Positions 9,325 to 18,715 are shown, counted from the stretch's first letter. The stretch is 64,000 nt of DNA from Roseburia sp. (GCA_022771695.1 JALEKJ010000040.1:1-64000), one strand, 5' to 3'. A program made the numbers and translations. The notes: a model not told the origin generated them from the letters alone.

Positions 9325-11262
9325 ATGAACATTTTAGATCCAATCAAAGTAGGAAAAACAACATTCAAAAACCGTATCATGTTTCCACCTCTTACCACCG
9401 GCTACGAGGAACGCGACGGCTCCATCGGCGAACAGAGCTTTCAGTTCTATAAACGCCTTGCCGAAGGTGGGGTTGCATATATCGTCATCGGAGATGTTGC
9501 TCCGGTAGCAACCTTCAGCCCGACGCCAAAGCTTTTTAAGGAGGAACAGATTGCACCGTTTAAGCGCCTTGCCGACGCATGCCATGAACATGATTGTAAG
9601 CTCGGCATCCAGCTTTTCCATCCGGAATATAATGTTGACGCATTAAATGCACTGTTTGCACAGGGTAAGATGGAAGAGGCAAGAGCAAGACTTCACCATG
9701 ATATGCAGCATTTTATCAACGAAGTAACGGAAGAACAGTTAAATACCCTGCTTGACCGCATGGAGGTCTGTGCAAAACTTGCAGAGCGTGCAGGCGTTGA
9801 TTGTATCGAAGTTCACGGCGATCGTCTCGTTGGTTCTCTGTGTTCAAAGATTTTAAACCAGCGTACCGATAACTACGGCGGAAGCTTTGAAAATCGTACA
9901 CGGTTTGCATTAGCACTGGTAGAGCGCTTGAAAAAAGCAGTTCCTGACATGGTCATTGACTATAAACTGCCAATTATCACACCGTTAAAAGATGGCGGCT
10001 TACGCGGAAAAGGCGGTCTGGAATTAGAAGAAGCAAAAAAACTGGCAGTTCTTTTGGAAAAAGCCGGCGTTGATACGCTCCACGTAGCACAGGCAAACCA
10101 TACCGGAAATATGGCAGATACGATTCCTCCGATGGGCACACAGCCATATGGATTTACCGTATACTGTGCCGAAGAGATAAAGGAACTGGTAAGCATCCCG
10201 GTATCCTGCGTCGGAAGAGTCGTTACCCCGGAGGCAGCAGAAGCCATTGTCTCCTCCGGCAAAGCAGATATCGTCGGATTAGGACGCTCCCTGCTCACAG
10301 ACCCTGATTTTGTGAAGAAGTGTGAAGCCGGAAACACCTGCTGCGTCAGAACTTGTATCATGTGTAACAAGGGCTGTACCGACAACATCCAGAATCGCGC
10401 TTTCTTAAGCTGTGTTCTCAACGCAGAAAACGGTTACGAAGGAAAACGTGTCATTACACCGGCCGAGAAGAAGAAAAACATCGCTGTTATCGGTGCCGGT
10501 ATTGCCGGATTAGAGGCGGCAAGAGTTGCTGCCACAAAGGGGCACAACGTTACCGTATTTGAGAAATCCCTGCAGGCAGGCGGTCAGCTTCTGATTGCCA
10601 GTGTTCCACCGCGCAAAGAGGAGATGATGCGAATCTTAAATTATTATCAGGCAGTTTTGGCTACACTTCCGGTTACCTTCCGTTTCGGCACCACATTGGC
10701 TCCGGAAAACTATACCGATTATGATGATATTATCGTTGCAACCGGCGCCTCCAACTTTATCCCACCGATTCCGGGACACGAGCTTCCAATCGTAACCAGC
10801 GCGTGGGATGTATTGGCAAAGAAATCCATTGTTTTTGGCAAGGTTGTTGTCATCGGTGGTGGTCTTGTCGGTGTAGAGACCGCAGAATATTTAGCAGGAC
10901 TCGGCTGTGAAGTCACGGTTGTAGAAATGCTGGATGCAATCGCAAAAGAAGAAAGCAACACCATCCTGCCTACACTCACCAAAGAACTGGATTCCTATGG
11001 CGTTGTACGCTACACCAATACAAAGCTTGACGAAATCCACGCGGCATCCGTCACTGTTACAACAACCGCTCCGGATGCCGAGCCGAAGACTTTTGACATC
11101 CCTGCCAACTTCGTAGTTATGGCGGTCGGTGCCAGAAAGCATCTGCCGGAAATGAACGACTGTCCGGTTCCGGTTCATTATGTAGGCGACTGCGGCGGCG
11201 AACGTCCAAGCAATATCGACCACGCCGTAAAGAGCGCATATGATGCTGCAAATTCGTTATAA
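9325..11262 (+). CDS. bilR: BilR-type bilirubin reductase candidate (Old Yellow Enzyme with Fe-S and FAD/NAD domains)
   Basis: A 645-residue reductase with the architecture of 2,4-dienoyl-CoA reductase and enoate reductase. It has an FMN TIM barrel (1-335), a [4Fe-4S] site C344-x2-C347-x3-C351-x11-C363, an FAD Rossmann fold starting at IAVIGAGIAG (386) and an NAD fold with VVVIGGGLVGVE. At the substrate position the usual HAxHxxY-type motif is replaced by HGDR at 164-167. That motif, at this numbering, is the one reported for gut bilirubin reductase BilR, which reduces bilirubin to urobilinogen. Known bil loci often carry a flavodoxin-like bilS; none is here, and the C-terminal redox half may take its place. 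The family is certain, the BilR function is likely but unproven, and a related unsaturated compound is the alternative. Confidence 0.8.
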   Translation: MNILDPIKVGKTTFKNRIMFPPLTTGYEERDGSIGEQSFQFYKRLAEGGVAYIVIGDVAPVATFSPTPKLFKEEQIAPFKRLADACHEHDCKLGIQLFHPEYNVDALNALFAQGKMEEARARLHHDMQHFINEVTEEQLNTLLDRMEVCAKLAERAGVDCIEVHGDRLVGSLCSKILNQRTDNYGGSFENRTRFALALVERLKKAVPDMVIDYKLPIITPLKDGGLRGKGGLELEEAKKLAVLLEKAGVDTLHVAQANHTGNMADTIPPMGTQPYGFTVYCAEEIKELVSIPVSCVGRVVTPEAAEAIVSSGKADIVGLGRSLLTDPDFVKKCEAGNTCCVRTCIMCNKGCTDNIQNRAFLSCVLNAENGYEGKRVITPAEKKKNIAVIGAGIAGLEAARVAATKGHNVTVFEKSLQAGGQLLIASVPPRKEEMMRILNYYQAVLATLPVTFRFGTTLAPENYTDYDDIIVATGASNFIPPIPGHELPIVTSAWDVLAKKSIVFGKVVVIGGGLVGVETAEYLAGLGCEVTVVEMLDAIAKEESNTILPTLTKELDSYGVVRYTNTKLDEIHAASVTVTTTAPDAEPKTFDIPANFVVMAVGARKHLPEMNDCPVPVHYVGDCGGERPSNIDHAVKSAYDAANSL

Positions 11263-11394
11263 TTAGAATTTTAAAAATTTATTTTGTAAAGCTTAAGAAT
11301 CACCGCCCAATATTAAGAAAGGCTTTATTGTAAGTATTTTTTTCCTGTCTTATCATAAAGAACATAGCAAATAATACTATCAGGAGGACAGAAA

Positions 11395-12447
11395 ATGAGT
11401 GCATTACCAAAAAAAGCCAAGCACAAGGCAATTTTGCTTGTTGCTGAGATTTTTATCTTAATTGTGTTGGCGGTGATTCTTTTTGTTGTTGTAAAATTAT
11501 CAAAAATCGAAAAAAACCAGTTAAATCTGGACAATATAACCATTAATGAAGACCTGTCAGACGAGACAAAAGAAATCTTATCAGACTATCAGACAATCGC
11601 TCTCTTCGGCTTGGATAACCGCAAGAATGGGAGTCTCTCAAAAGGGCGCAGTGATGTCATCATGCTGGCAAACATCAACCGAAAAACGCATGATGTAAAG
11701 CTTGTATCTATCTACCGTGACACCTATTTGGATACCGGAGACGGCATCTATGAGAAATGTAACGCTGCATATGCAAAGGGTGGTCCCGAACAGGCACTTT
11801 CCATGTTAAATGCCAACTTAGACTTAGCGATTACCGATTATATCACCGTAGATTTCAACGCTATCATAGAGTGTATTGATTTGCTTGGAGGTGTCGAAAT
11901 GACTATCACGGACGATGAAGCCACCTTGATGCTCGGCTATATCCGGGAGTTGAATGAGCTGACCGGAAACAGTTCTAAGTGTCCAAGCTCCGGCGGTACC
12001 TACACCCTCGATGGTGTTCAGGCAACTGCCTATGCGCGTATCCGCTATGGCGGCGGTGACGATTACAAGCGTACCGAGCGCCAGCGCGCAGTCATTGCCG
12101 CCATGGTAGAAAAGGCGCAGAAATCCAATTTGAAAACATTAAACAGCTTAATCAATCAGCTTTTTGGCGATATTGAAACCAGCTTCTCCAATGGTGAGCT
12201 CATCGCACTGGCCGCAGATGTATTCCAGTATCAGCTTGGCGAGACAAGCGGCTTCCCATTTGAAAAAAATTCTCATCGTTATAGTAAAGAGGGAGATGTG
12301 GTTATTCCTTGTGATCTCGCATCAAATGTAACCAAGCTGCATGAATTTTTGTTTGGTACTGCCGATTATGTTCCGTCCACTACGGTGCAGAACAACAGCA
12401 ACGATATCATCAACAAGACCGGCTATCGCCAGGGCGACGGATATTAA
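11395..12447 (+). CDS. LytR-CpsA-Psr family protein (cell-wall glycopolymer ligase)
   Basis: A 350-residue LCP protein that attaches teichoic-acid-like or capsular polymers to peptidoglycan outside the membrane. It has a cytosolic lysine-rich start, one membrane anchor (about 12-37) and the LCP domain: RSDVIMLANIN near 80, the conserved Arg/Asp in VSIYRDTYL, FNAIIECIDLLGG, and the YARIRYGGGDDYKRTERQR block near 215-235. SD AGGAGGA lies 7 bases before the ATG. It is monocistronic and ends just before a large palindromic element. Confidence 0.93.
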   Translation: MSALPKKAKHKAILLVAEIFILIVLAVILFVVVKLSKIEKNQLNLDNITINEDLSDETKEILSDYQTIALFGLDNRKNGSLSKGRSDVIMLANINRKTHDVKLVSIYRDTYLDTGDGIYEKCNAAYAKGGPEQALSMLNANLDLAITDYITVDFNAIIECIDLLGGVEMTITDDEATLMLGYIRELNELTGNSSKCPSSGGTYTLDGVQATAYARIRYGGGDDYKRTERQRAVIAAMVEKAQKSNLKTLNSLINQLFGDIETSFSNGELIALAADVFQYQLGETSGFPFEKNSHRYSKEGDVVIPCDLASNVTKLHEFLFGTADYVPSTTVQNNSNDIINKTGYRQGDGY

Positions 12448-12500
12448 AAGATACTCCTCAAATGCGTATCATTCCTATTACCGGAACATTTATTGCATCA

Positions 12501-12723
12501 TGTTTTCGCGAAACAAATTTCAAAATCTTTTCGAGCAGAATCCGAGAATTTTAGAACTTGCGCCTGAAATTATGTGTCATGTCTCTTTCGCCGACCGAAC
12601 AGACCGCGGACATTTACACGCGTTTTGTACAGGCGTTGAAAAGACAGAACTCATAACATCTTTCAGACGCGAGTTCGTAAAAATCCCGGATTTTGTAAGA
12701 TGATTTTGAAATTTCGTTTTACA
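12501..12723. repeat. 223-bp imperfect palindrome, MITE-like or structured RNA
   Basis: Nearly the whole stretch pairs with itself. The outer arms (12501-12575) and (12655-12723) match through blocks such as aaatttcaaaatctt against gattttgaaattt and gcgcctgaaa against tttcagacgc. The inner arms align around the centre near 12605. The tips read TGT and ACA. The right tip supplies the TAA stop of the neighbouring minus-strand gene. No coding potential is convincing. It may be a non-autonomous mobile element, a bidirectional terminator or a folded RNA. Confidence 0.6.
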
Positions 12724-13018
12724 TCTGTCGCAATTCTTCTATTTTTTGTCTGACATTTTGGAGCGCTCTTCCGGACAGTTCTTCTTCCTCTTCTGCTTTC
12801 CGTCGGGCAATTCTGAGGCACTCCTGTCTTCTTATTCCCAACACGATAAACACATCTACAATAAGATATGTCAACGGGATATTCAACAAAATTCCCAGCA
12901 CCTCAAAAAAAAGCAGAATGATAACTCCCGGTAGCAAAATCAAATTTGAATAAAGACAAAGTCTTGTAAGTTCGGACATTTCCCGAAACCAATGATTCTT
13001 TTTAAAATTTACCTGCAT
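12719..13018 (-). CDS. Small membrane protein, unknown function
   Basis: A 99-residue protein I do not recognise. One long hydrophobic stretch or hairpin (about 22-65) is followed by a charged tail rich in Arg, Lys and Glu (about 66-99) that should form a coiled coil. Its start is 5 bases past the stop of the coiled-coil gene upstream, so they form one transcript. The final codons lie in the tip of the large palindrome, which suggests that the original C-terminus could have been changed by an insertion. Confidence 0.6.
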   Translation of the reverse strand: MQVNFKKNHWFREMSELTRLCLYSNLILLPGVIILLFFEVLGILLNIPLTYLIVDVFIVLGIRRQECLRIARRKAEEEEELSGRALQNVRQKIEELRQM

Positions 13019-13023
13019 ATTCC

Positions 13024-13806
13024 TTACTTCTCACTTTTCCGAATCTTTCCAAAAATTGACGAGCGTTCCGGCTTCTTTTCTTCCTGCTCCGCTCCTCCGT
13101 TCTCTTCCTTCCATTTAAAATATTCCGAGTCCAGATTTACCTTAACATCTGCCGTTACAGGCTCTGTTTTCTCCTCCGGCATTTCCTCCGGCACATCTTC
13201 CGCCAATGGAATACCGGCTTTCTCGAAATACTCCGTGTTAATCTTTATCTCAGGCTTAATTGCTGCATAGGTGGATGGCTGCTGTTCCTCATCCTTTGCT
13301 TTTGCCCGTTCTTTCTCAATCTGCTTATTGCGCTCTTCAATTAACTTAAGGTACTTATTTGTATCGCGCAAATCCTCCAGATGACTCTTTAATTCGGACT
13401 GATCCCGATGGACGACCGCCTTTTCTTTCTGCAGTTCGGCACTCATCTTTTCATAAATCTGCTGCACGGAATCTGCTGCATCCTGCATAATATCCTGTAC
13501 GCGGCGCAGTGCCTCATTCGTGTAAAGTACAGAGCCCGCATAGACATCCTCTGCCATGTGATTTGCATCCGAGACAATCTCATCGCTCTTGCGACGAAGT
13601 TCCCGCTCTGCGGCTGCACGGCTTTGCACTGTCATCTCATGTTCTTCCATCAATTCATAGATGCAGACATTCAAACGCTGTAAGAGATTCAACACCTCTT
13701 TCTTATCCACGATAACGCGGTTTGTTTCCTTGTCGTACACCTCGCTCTGTGAAAGTAAAATATGAATATCTCGCAAAACCTGTTCTGTCTTATCCTGCGC
13801 GCCCAT
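13024..13806 (-). CDS. Coiled-coil protein, DivIVA/ATPase-subunit-like
   Basis: A 260-residue soluble protein with heptad-rich segments from about 40 to 165 (ELMEEHEMTVQSRAAAEREL, NKQIEKERAKAKDEE) and a low-complexity, Glu/Pro-rich C-terminal tail. No catalytic motif is visible. Such proteins in Clostridia are often scaffolds at the membrane or septum, but that is only a parallel. SD AGGAG precedes the ATG. It follows the 5'-nucleotidase gene by 24 bases and precedes the small membrane protein by 5, so the three genes may be one operon at the cell surface. Confidence 0.7.
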   Translation of the reverse strand: MGAQDKTEQVLRDIHILLSQSEVYDKETNRVIVDKKEVLNLLQRLNVCIYELMEEHEMTVQSRAAAERELRRKSDEIVSDANHMAEDVYAGSVLYTNEALRRVQDIMQDAADSVQQIYEKMSAELQKEKAVVHRDQSELKSHLEDLRDTNKYLKLIEERNKQIEKERAKAKDEEQQPSTYAAIKPEIKINTEYFEKAGIPLAEDVPEEMPEEKTEPVTADVKVNLDSEYFKWKEENGGAEQEEKKPERSSIFGKIRKSEK

Positions 13807-13830
13807 GACTCACTCCTGTATTGATAAAAA

Positions 13831-15804
13831 TTACTTCTTTACTATTCTATCCGCATTTTTCCTGCTCATGCGTTTTATCAATTTTACCACTAACCTGATG
13901 ATGAACACAACTATCAAAATAACAATCAATACGATTGCCACAATCATAACCGCGTATTTATTCGGGTTCTTAATCAAATCCGCAATGTTTTTGCTGTCTT
14001 CGACCTGCTTGCGTCCCTCTATCTCACTGTAAGACACAGGTACGTTTGCTATCCCATCCTCGTCCGTATCCGGAAACGACTGCATATATCTCGCAATCGC
14101 ATCCCATGCCTTTAACTCCTTGCCGCCCTCCATGATAATTACATCCTCAAAGTCCTCTATCGGATTTCCTTCAGCATCCTTCGGCACAAGCGACAACAGC
14201 CCGTAGGACATATCTGTCACGGCACTTAACATCTGTCCGCTGTAGAGGTCCGCAACAACGCGATATAGCTTATCGTCTTCTAATTCTACCCGGTTACCCT
14301 CGTTATCTACCAAATATACATCGGTTACTTTATTTAATATCATACGGTTCGGGTTATACGAAAAGTTTAGACCGCTCATGTAAAGTCTTGCCGTCGTCAT
14401 ATAATCTGATATTGATGCATCAATCTCTGCCGCAATTTTAAGCTCTTTTCCGGTCAGATACACACTAATCAGCGGATATCCCGGCACACCGTCCGCTCCG
14501 ATTCCAAGAGAATAGGAATTAAATACACTCTCTACCGTGATATCACCCAGACCATAAGTATCGCGTACACAGCCGCTTGGCACAACTGCAACGTCTACCG
14601 GATTCCCGTCATATCCGTCTGCATGTTCAACCGCATAGGCAAATGCATCCGACATGATATTTCCCAGATTGTGTTCGGTATGTACAAACTCCAGCTCGTT
14701 TAAACTTGCAAATTCTATGCTTTCATTCTGTGCCAGCACCATCTCTCTCGTATAACCGAAATCTGCCAGATAACCGGTATCAACTGCTGCCATAAATGCG
14801 TCCACCCGCTCCTGCGTTGCCGCATCCTGCGCTATCTGCGTATCGATCGGTATCAACTCGTACTCCGTAATATTCCAGCGTCCGTTCTCTTTCTGTGTCA
14901 TCGAAAGCGAACCGAGGTTCTTGCCGTATTCTCCTACCGACACGATATAGGTATCCCCATGCACGATTGGCTCTGCAAGCTCTGTATGCGTGTGTCCGCT
15001 GACAATCAAATCCAGTTCCGGAACATTTTTTGCCAATATCTCGTCTTCCGACTTTCTCTCGTCCTCCCATGTACCGCTATGTGATACGCACACAATCATA
15101 TCGACATCTTCATTTGCCCCAATCTCTGCCACTGTCTCTTTTACCGCCTCAACCGGGTCTTCAAACTGTAACTCGCAGGTCGGTGCGCATGCAAGTGCAT
15201 CCTTGCCGAAGACACCGATAACCGCAACATCGACGTCACCTTTTTCAAGAACCACATAATCCTTCACGCCGTACTCCGTAAAACCGTCCCGGATTATCTG
15301 CTGCCCTTCACTAAGTCCCGCTGCCTCCATCGCTTCCCAGTCAACATTACATACCAGAAGCTCCGGCAGGTCTTCCCCACTTGCTGCGGCATTATTAAGC
15401 ATATTGGCAAGACCCTTGGAGCGATAGTCAAATTCATGATTACCGAGGGTCGTCACCTCACATCCCAACTCGCCCAACATGCGAAGCTCTGCCGCTTCGT
15501 CCTCATAAATTGTCTGCACCAATGTTCCCATGGAGAAATCTCCGCCATCGAGAATCAACGTATCCGGATTCTTCTCTTTTTGTGCATCAATGATTGTCTT
15601 CATCCTTGAGAAACCGCCGACTTCTTCCGTACCGGACTCTGTCACTGTCGTAAAACTGTTCAGATGCGAATGCGTATCATGCATAAATACAACATCCAAC
15701 TGCTTCGGTGTCTCCGCTGCCAAAAGCGAACCCCCAGACACTGCCTGCGGCAACAGACAAGCCGTTGCCAAAAGTAATGCCAATACCTGTTTTTGCTTTT
15801 TCAT
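13831..15804 (-). CDS. Secreted, membrane-anchored 5'-nucleotidase/UDP-sugar hydrolase
   Basis: A 657-residue member of the UshA/CD73 family, which removes phosphate from extracellular nucleotides using two metal ions. Seen: a signal peptide (about 1-30, cleavage near SLLAAET), metallophosphatase motifs HDTHSH at 42-47, GGDFSMG, GNHEFDY, VSHSG and SGHTHTE, then the 5'-nucleotidase C-terminal substrate domain. A single membrane helix near residues 620-645 followed by basic residues anchors the enzyme outside the cell. It is one of two 5'-nucleotidases within 5 kb; the other is cytosolic and belongs to the importer operon. Together they suggest active salvage of nucleotide phosphate. Confidence 0.92.
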   Translation of the reverse strand: MKKQKQVLALLLATACLLPQAVSGGSLLAAETPKQLDVVFMHDTHSHLNSFTTVTESGTEEVGGFSRMKTIIDAQKEKNPDTLILDGGDFSMGTLVQTIYEDEAAELRMLGELGCEVTTLGNHEFDYRSKGLANMLNNAAASGEDLPELLVCNVDWEAMEAAGLSEGQQIIRDGFTEYGVKDYVVLEKGDVDVAVIGVFGKDALACAPTCELQFEDPVEAVKETVAEIGANEDVDMIVCVSHSGTWEDERKSEDEILAKNVPELDLIVSGHTHTELAEPIVHGDTYIVSVGEYGKNLGSLSMTQKENGRWNITEYELIPIDTQIAQDAATQERVDAFMAAVDTGYLADFGYTREMVLAQNESIEFASLNELEFVHTEHNLGNIMSDAFAYAVEHADGYDGNPVDVAVVPSGCVRDTYGLGDITVESVFNSYSLGIGADGVPGYPLISVYLTGKELKIAAEIDASISDYMTTARLYMSGLNFSYNPNRMILNKVTDVYLVDNEGNRVELEDDKLYRVVADLYSGQMLSAVTDMSYGLLSLVPKDAEGNPIEDFEDVIIMEGGKELKAWDAIARYMQSFPDTDEDGIANVPVSYSEIEGRKQVEDSKNIADLIKNPNKYAVMIVAIVLIVILIVVFIIRLVVKLIKRMSRKNADRIVKK

Positions 15805-15872
15805 AAATATACTCTCCCTTAATTAATATATTATCGTAAATACAGTCCCCCTTTGACCGTATCTATGACCCC

Positions 15873-16997
15873 CTAGATTTCTATCAACTCATATTCGGCA
15901 CTGCCCAGACCGATTTTTACTGCCTGTTCGATGCAGCTCTTCCAATTCGTATCCGGATGTGTCATATGGAAGTGATCGTGATGTCCGACTTCTTCTCTAT
16001 GTGCCATGCAATTCTCATGCAGCACGCTGTGATTCTCTAACATTGGCTGACGGTTACACAGGTCTGCACATGCCACGTCAAGCGCTACCGGATCAAAGGA
16101 TGCCAGCATTCCGACATTCGGAATAATCGGCACATCATTCTCCGCATGGCAGTCACAATTCGGTGACACATCACAAATTAATGAAATATGAAAACATGGT
16201 CTTCCCTGACAGACTGCCTTGGTGTATTCCGCAATCTTATAATTGAGCACATCATTGGAATTCTCCTGCGTCGGATGCACCGCATCCTTCGGACAGGCAC
16301 CGATACAACGACCACAGCCCACACATTTATTCAGGTCAATCGTGGCCTTGCCATCCGTAATCACCGGCGCATCATGGGCGCAGATTCTCTTACATGCCCC
16401 GCAACCGACGCATCTGCTCTGCGCTACCGCAGGCTTGCCCTGATTGTGCATCTCCATCTTACCGGCTCTTGAGCCGCAACCCATACCGATATTCTTAAGC
16501 GCTCCGCCAAATCCGGTCGCTTCGTGTCCCTTAAAGTGTGTCAGCGAGATAAAAATGTCCGCATCCATAATTGCCTGACCAATCTTGGCTTCTTTTACAT
16601 AATCGCCATCCACCGGTACCAGCGCCTCATCCGTTCCTTTCAATCCGTCTGCAATGATGACATGACATCCGGTGGAAAAAGGAGAGAATCCATTGGCATA
16701 TGCGGTATCCATATGGTCGAGCGCGTTTTTTCTGCTACCGACATAGAGTGTGTTACAATCTGTTAAAAACGGCTTTCCACCCTGCTCTTTTACAATGTCC
16801 GCTACAACCTTCGCATAGTTCGGGCGCAAAAATGCAAGATTACCGTACTCTCCGAAGTGAATCTTAATCGCTGCATATTTATCCGTAAAATCAATTTCCT
16901 TCATACCTGCCGTGATGCAGAGACGGCGCAGCTTCTGAAGTAAGTTCTCATTCGCCGTCGTCTTAAAGCTCGTATAATATACCTTTGACTGTCCCAT
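15873..16997 (-). CDS. DUF362 protein with two 4Fe-4S ferredoxin clusters
   Basis: A 374-residue protein. The DUF362 domain is split around a bacterial ferredoxin insert. The insert has CVGCGACKRICAHD near 193 and CVGCGRCIGACPKD near 222, each supplying CxxCxxC plus a distal Cys, enough for two [4Fe-4S] clusters. The family is common in anaerobes and is thought to act in electron transfer or metal-centre handling; no reaction is established. SD GGGAGGA lies 6 bases before the ATG. It is flanked by intergenic gaps and probably transcribed alone. Confidence 0.9.
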   Translation of the reverse strand: MGQSKVYYTSFKTTANENLLQKLRRLCITAGMKEIDFTDKYAAIKIHFGEYGNLAFLRPNYAKVVADIVKEQGGKPFLTDCNTLYVGSRKNALDHMDTAYANGFSPFSTGCHVIIADGLKGTDEALVPVDGDYVKEAKIGQAIMDADIFISLTHFKGHEATGFGGALKNIGMGCGSRAGKMEMHNQGKPAVAQSRCVGCGACKRICAHDAPVITDGKATIDLNKCVGCGRCIGACPKDAVHPTQENSNDVLNYKIAEYTKAVCQGRPCFHISLICDVSPNCDCHAENDVPIIPNVGMLASFDPVALDVACADLCNRQPMLENHSVLHENCMAHREEVGHHDHFHMTHPDTNWKSCIEQAVKIGLGSAEYELIEI

Positions 16998-17102
16998 CGT
17001 ATTCCTCCCTGTGTTGTATTCCGCAAATTTACCTGCTTTCCATTCTTTTTACAAAAACTATACTTATATTTTACACAAATTTTGTCCATATGTAAACGGA
17101 CA

Positions 17103-17145
17103 CAAAAAACCTCCTCAAGGTCTAACACTACCTTGGGGAGGTCTT
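17103..17145 (-). terminator. Terminator of the importer/nucleotidase operon
   Basis: A 13-bp stem (acctcctcaaggt 17109-17121 with accttggggaggt 17130-17142, one mismatch) has a T6 tail on the minus strand and a T5 tail on the plus strand. It lies right after the 5'-nucleotidase stop codon. Confidence 0.85.
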
Positions 17146-17146
17146 T

Positions 17147-18679
17147 TTATACTTCAATGTAAGGATTCTGTGTAAAATATTCCATGATAAGCTCAACCAT
17201 CTCCGTATTAATTTCACGCACCACTTCACAATCTTTATATACTTCATAGCCGCCGGTACCTGTATGGCGATAATTATTAAGACAAAACGTATAGGTATCC
17301 TCTTCGCATACCGCCTTGCCCTGATAGCATAAGTTTACAATGCGGTTTCCAATCGGCTTAGCCGGATTAATGTCATAGGTAACCCCTGCATAATAGTCAT
17401 AATTATAGTGCTCGACCTTCGGTTCCAAAAAGCTCTTAGAAACCTGTACTTCTCCGTCTTCTGCAACCGCAAAGTACTCAGCGCTGCGCTCCATAGCTTT
17501 TTTTAGCTGCTTTCCATTAATCTTGCATACCACCAGCGTATTCGGATAAGGATATGTCGCTATAATATCCCGCATACTTACTTCTTTGCGAAAGCCCATA
17601 ATCTCATTTGCCAAACCTACGGCAGAGAGCTGAGCCCCGGAGAAATACAACTGTATCCTATTTAAAAAATCTGCAATCGGAGAACCATGAAGCGCCATAT
17701 CTACCTTATCCGTCGGAGCAAGTTCACGGCTTAAATGCCCTACCGGTCGGTCCAGCCAGCTCTGCACATTCTGTTCCATATCCATATACTTTCTACGCAG
17801 GGCGTCGCCCAAGTCATCGTCTGCTGCCTGTTGTCCTTCTTTGGCTACCTTTTTCATCCGTGGAATTCTTCGCTCAGAATATATTTCTTTTTTTCCGTCT
17901 TCCACTGCAATCTCCAGATAGTGATATTCTTTTGCAAAGTCCTTCGGCTGCACCACATATGTTCCGTGTAACAACTGTCCGTCAATCGACATATGCTGAT
18001 GCCCTGTGAGCAAAATGTCAAAATCCAATTCTTCACAGATGCGATACGCTACGTTCTCTTTCGTCTCTGACAGAACTTTTCCCGTTGCAACCTCACGTTC
18101 AAACCCGCCATGATAGATGCAGATGGTGATATCCACCTGTCCCCGTAACTCATCTAAAGCCCTTTTTGCAGCTTCAAACGGGTCTGTCACACGCACTCCT
18201 GCAAGATTTTCCGCTTTCTCCCAGACATTGACATAGTCTGTTACGATACCGACAATGCCTACTCGAAGACCGCTCGGCATCTTATGTATCTCATACGGAT
18301 ACAGAGCATTTCCCTCCTTGTCCGTCACATTCTGGCAAACGCATTTTCCATGGTGTGCATTCCGGTACTCTGACTGATATTCCTGCCCATAATTAAAATC
18401 ATGATTGCCCAGCGTATAATAATCATATCCACAGTCATTCATAATTTCGGCAATGAGCTTTGGTGATTTTAGCTGCTGTTTGCAATAGTAAGCGAAAGCT
18501 GAACCCTGCAGAATATCACCGCCATCAATAATCAATGTATGCTCATCTTTGCGAAAATCTGTCACACACTGAAATAGTCCCATATCTTTTTCCTGCTTAT
18601 CTCCATAAGTTGTCGGATAAAAATATCCGTGCACATCCGAAGTAAAACAGATTTTTAATAATTTTTTCTGCTGTTTCAT
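17147..18679 (-). CDS. Cytosolic 5'-nucleotidase/metallophosphatase linked to a Phn-type importer
   Basis: A 510-residue metallophosphoesterase of the 5'-nucleotidase family without a signal peptide or anchor. Motifs: TSDVHGYFYP near residue 13, DGGDILQGSA, GNHDFNYG, IYHGGFE and LTGHQH, followed by the substrate-binding C-terminal domain (TYPYPNTLVVCKINGKQL and NNYRHTGTGGY). It is the last gene of a lacI-phnD-phnC-phnE-phnE operon and starts 36 bases after the second permease. The pairing suggests that the importer's cargo is a phosphate ester hydrolysed inside the cell, since no C-P lyase or phosphonatase gene is present in the window. Confidence 0.9.
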   Translation of the reverse strand: MKQQKKLLKICFTSDVHGYFYPTTYGDKQEKDMGLFQCVTDFRKDEHTLIIDGGDILQGSAFAYYCKQQLKSPKLIAEIMNDCGYDYYTLGNHDFNYGQEYQSEYRNAHHGKCVCQNVTDKEGNALYPYEIHKMPSGLRVGIVGIVTDYVNVWEKAENLAGVRVTDPFEAAKRALDELRGQVDITICIYHGGFEREVATGKVLSETKENVAYRICEELDFDILLTGHQHMSIDGQLLHGTYVVQPKDFAKEYHYLEIAVEDGKKEIYSERRIPRMKKVAKEGQQAADDDLGDALRRKYMDMEQNVQSWLDRPVGHLSRELAPTDKVDMALHGSPIADFLNRIQLYFSGAQLSAVGLANEIMGFRKEVSMRDIIATYPYPNTLVVCKINGKQLKKAMERSAEYFAVAEDGEVQVSKSFLEPKVEHYNYDYYAGVTYDINPAKPIGNRIVNLCYQGKAVCEEDTYTFCLNNYRHTGTGGYEVYKDCEVVREINTEMVELIMEYFTQNPYIEV

Positions 18680-18715
18680 TCATTCCCCTTAATTCTATTA
18701 TTTTGTATTACAACA

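Noticed and set aside
9325-11262. Naming the reductase BaiCD, FadH or an enoate reductase
   Set aside because: Domain order fits, but the HGDR motif replaces the His/Tyr set those enzymes use at the double bond.
12341-12703. Plus-strand open frame of 120 codons
   Set aside because: It runs from inside the LCP gene into the large palindrome, has no ribosome site and has no recognisable composition.
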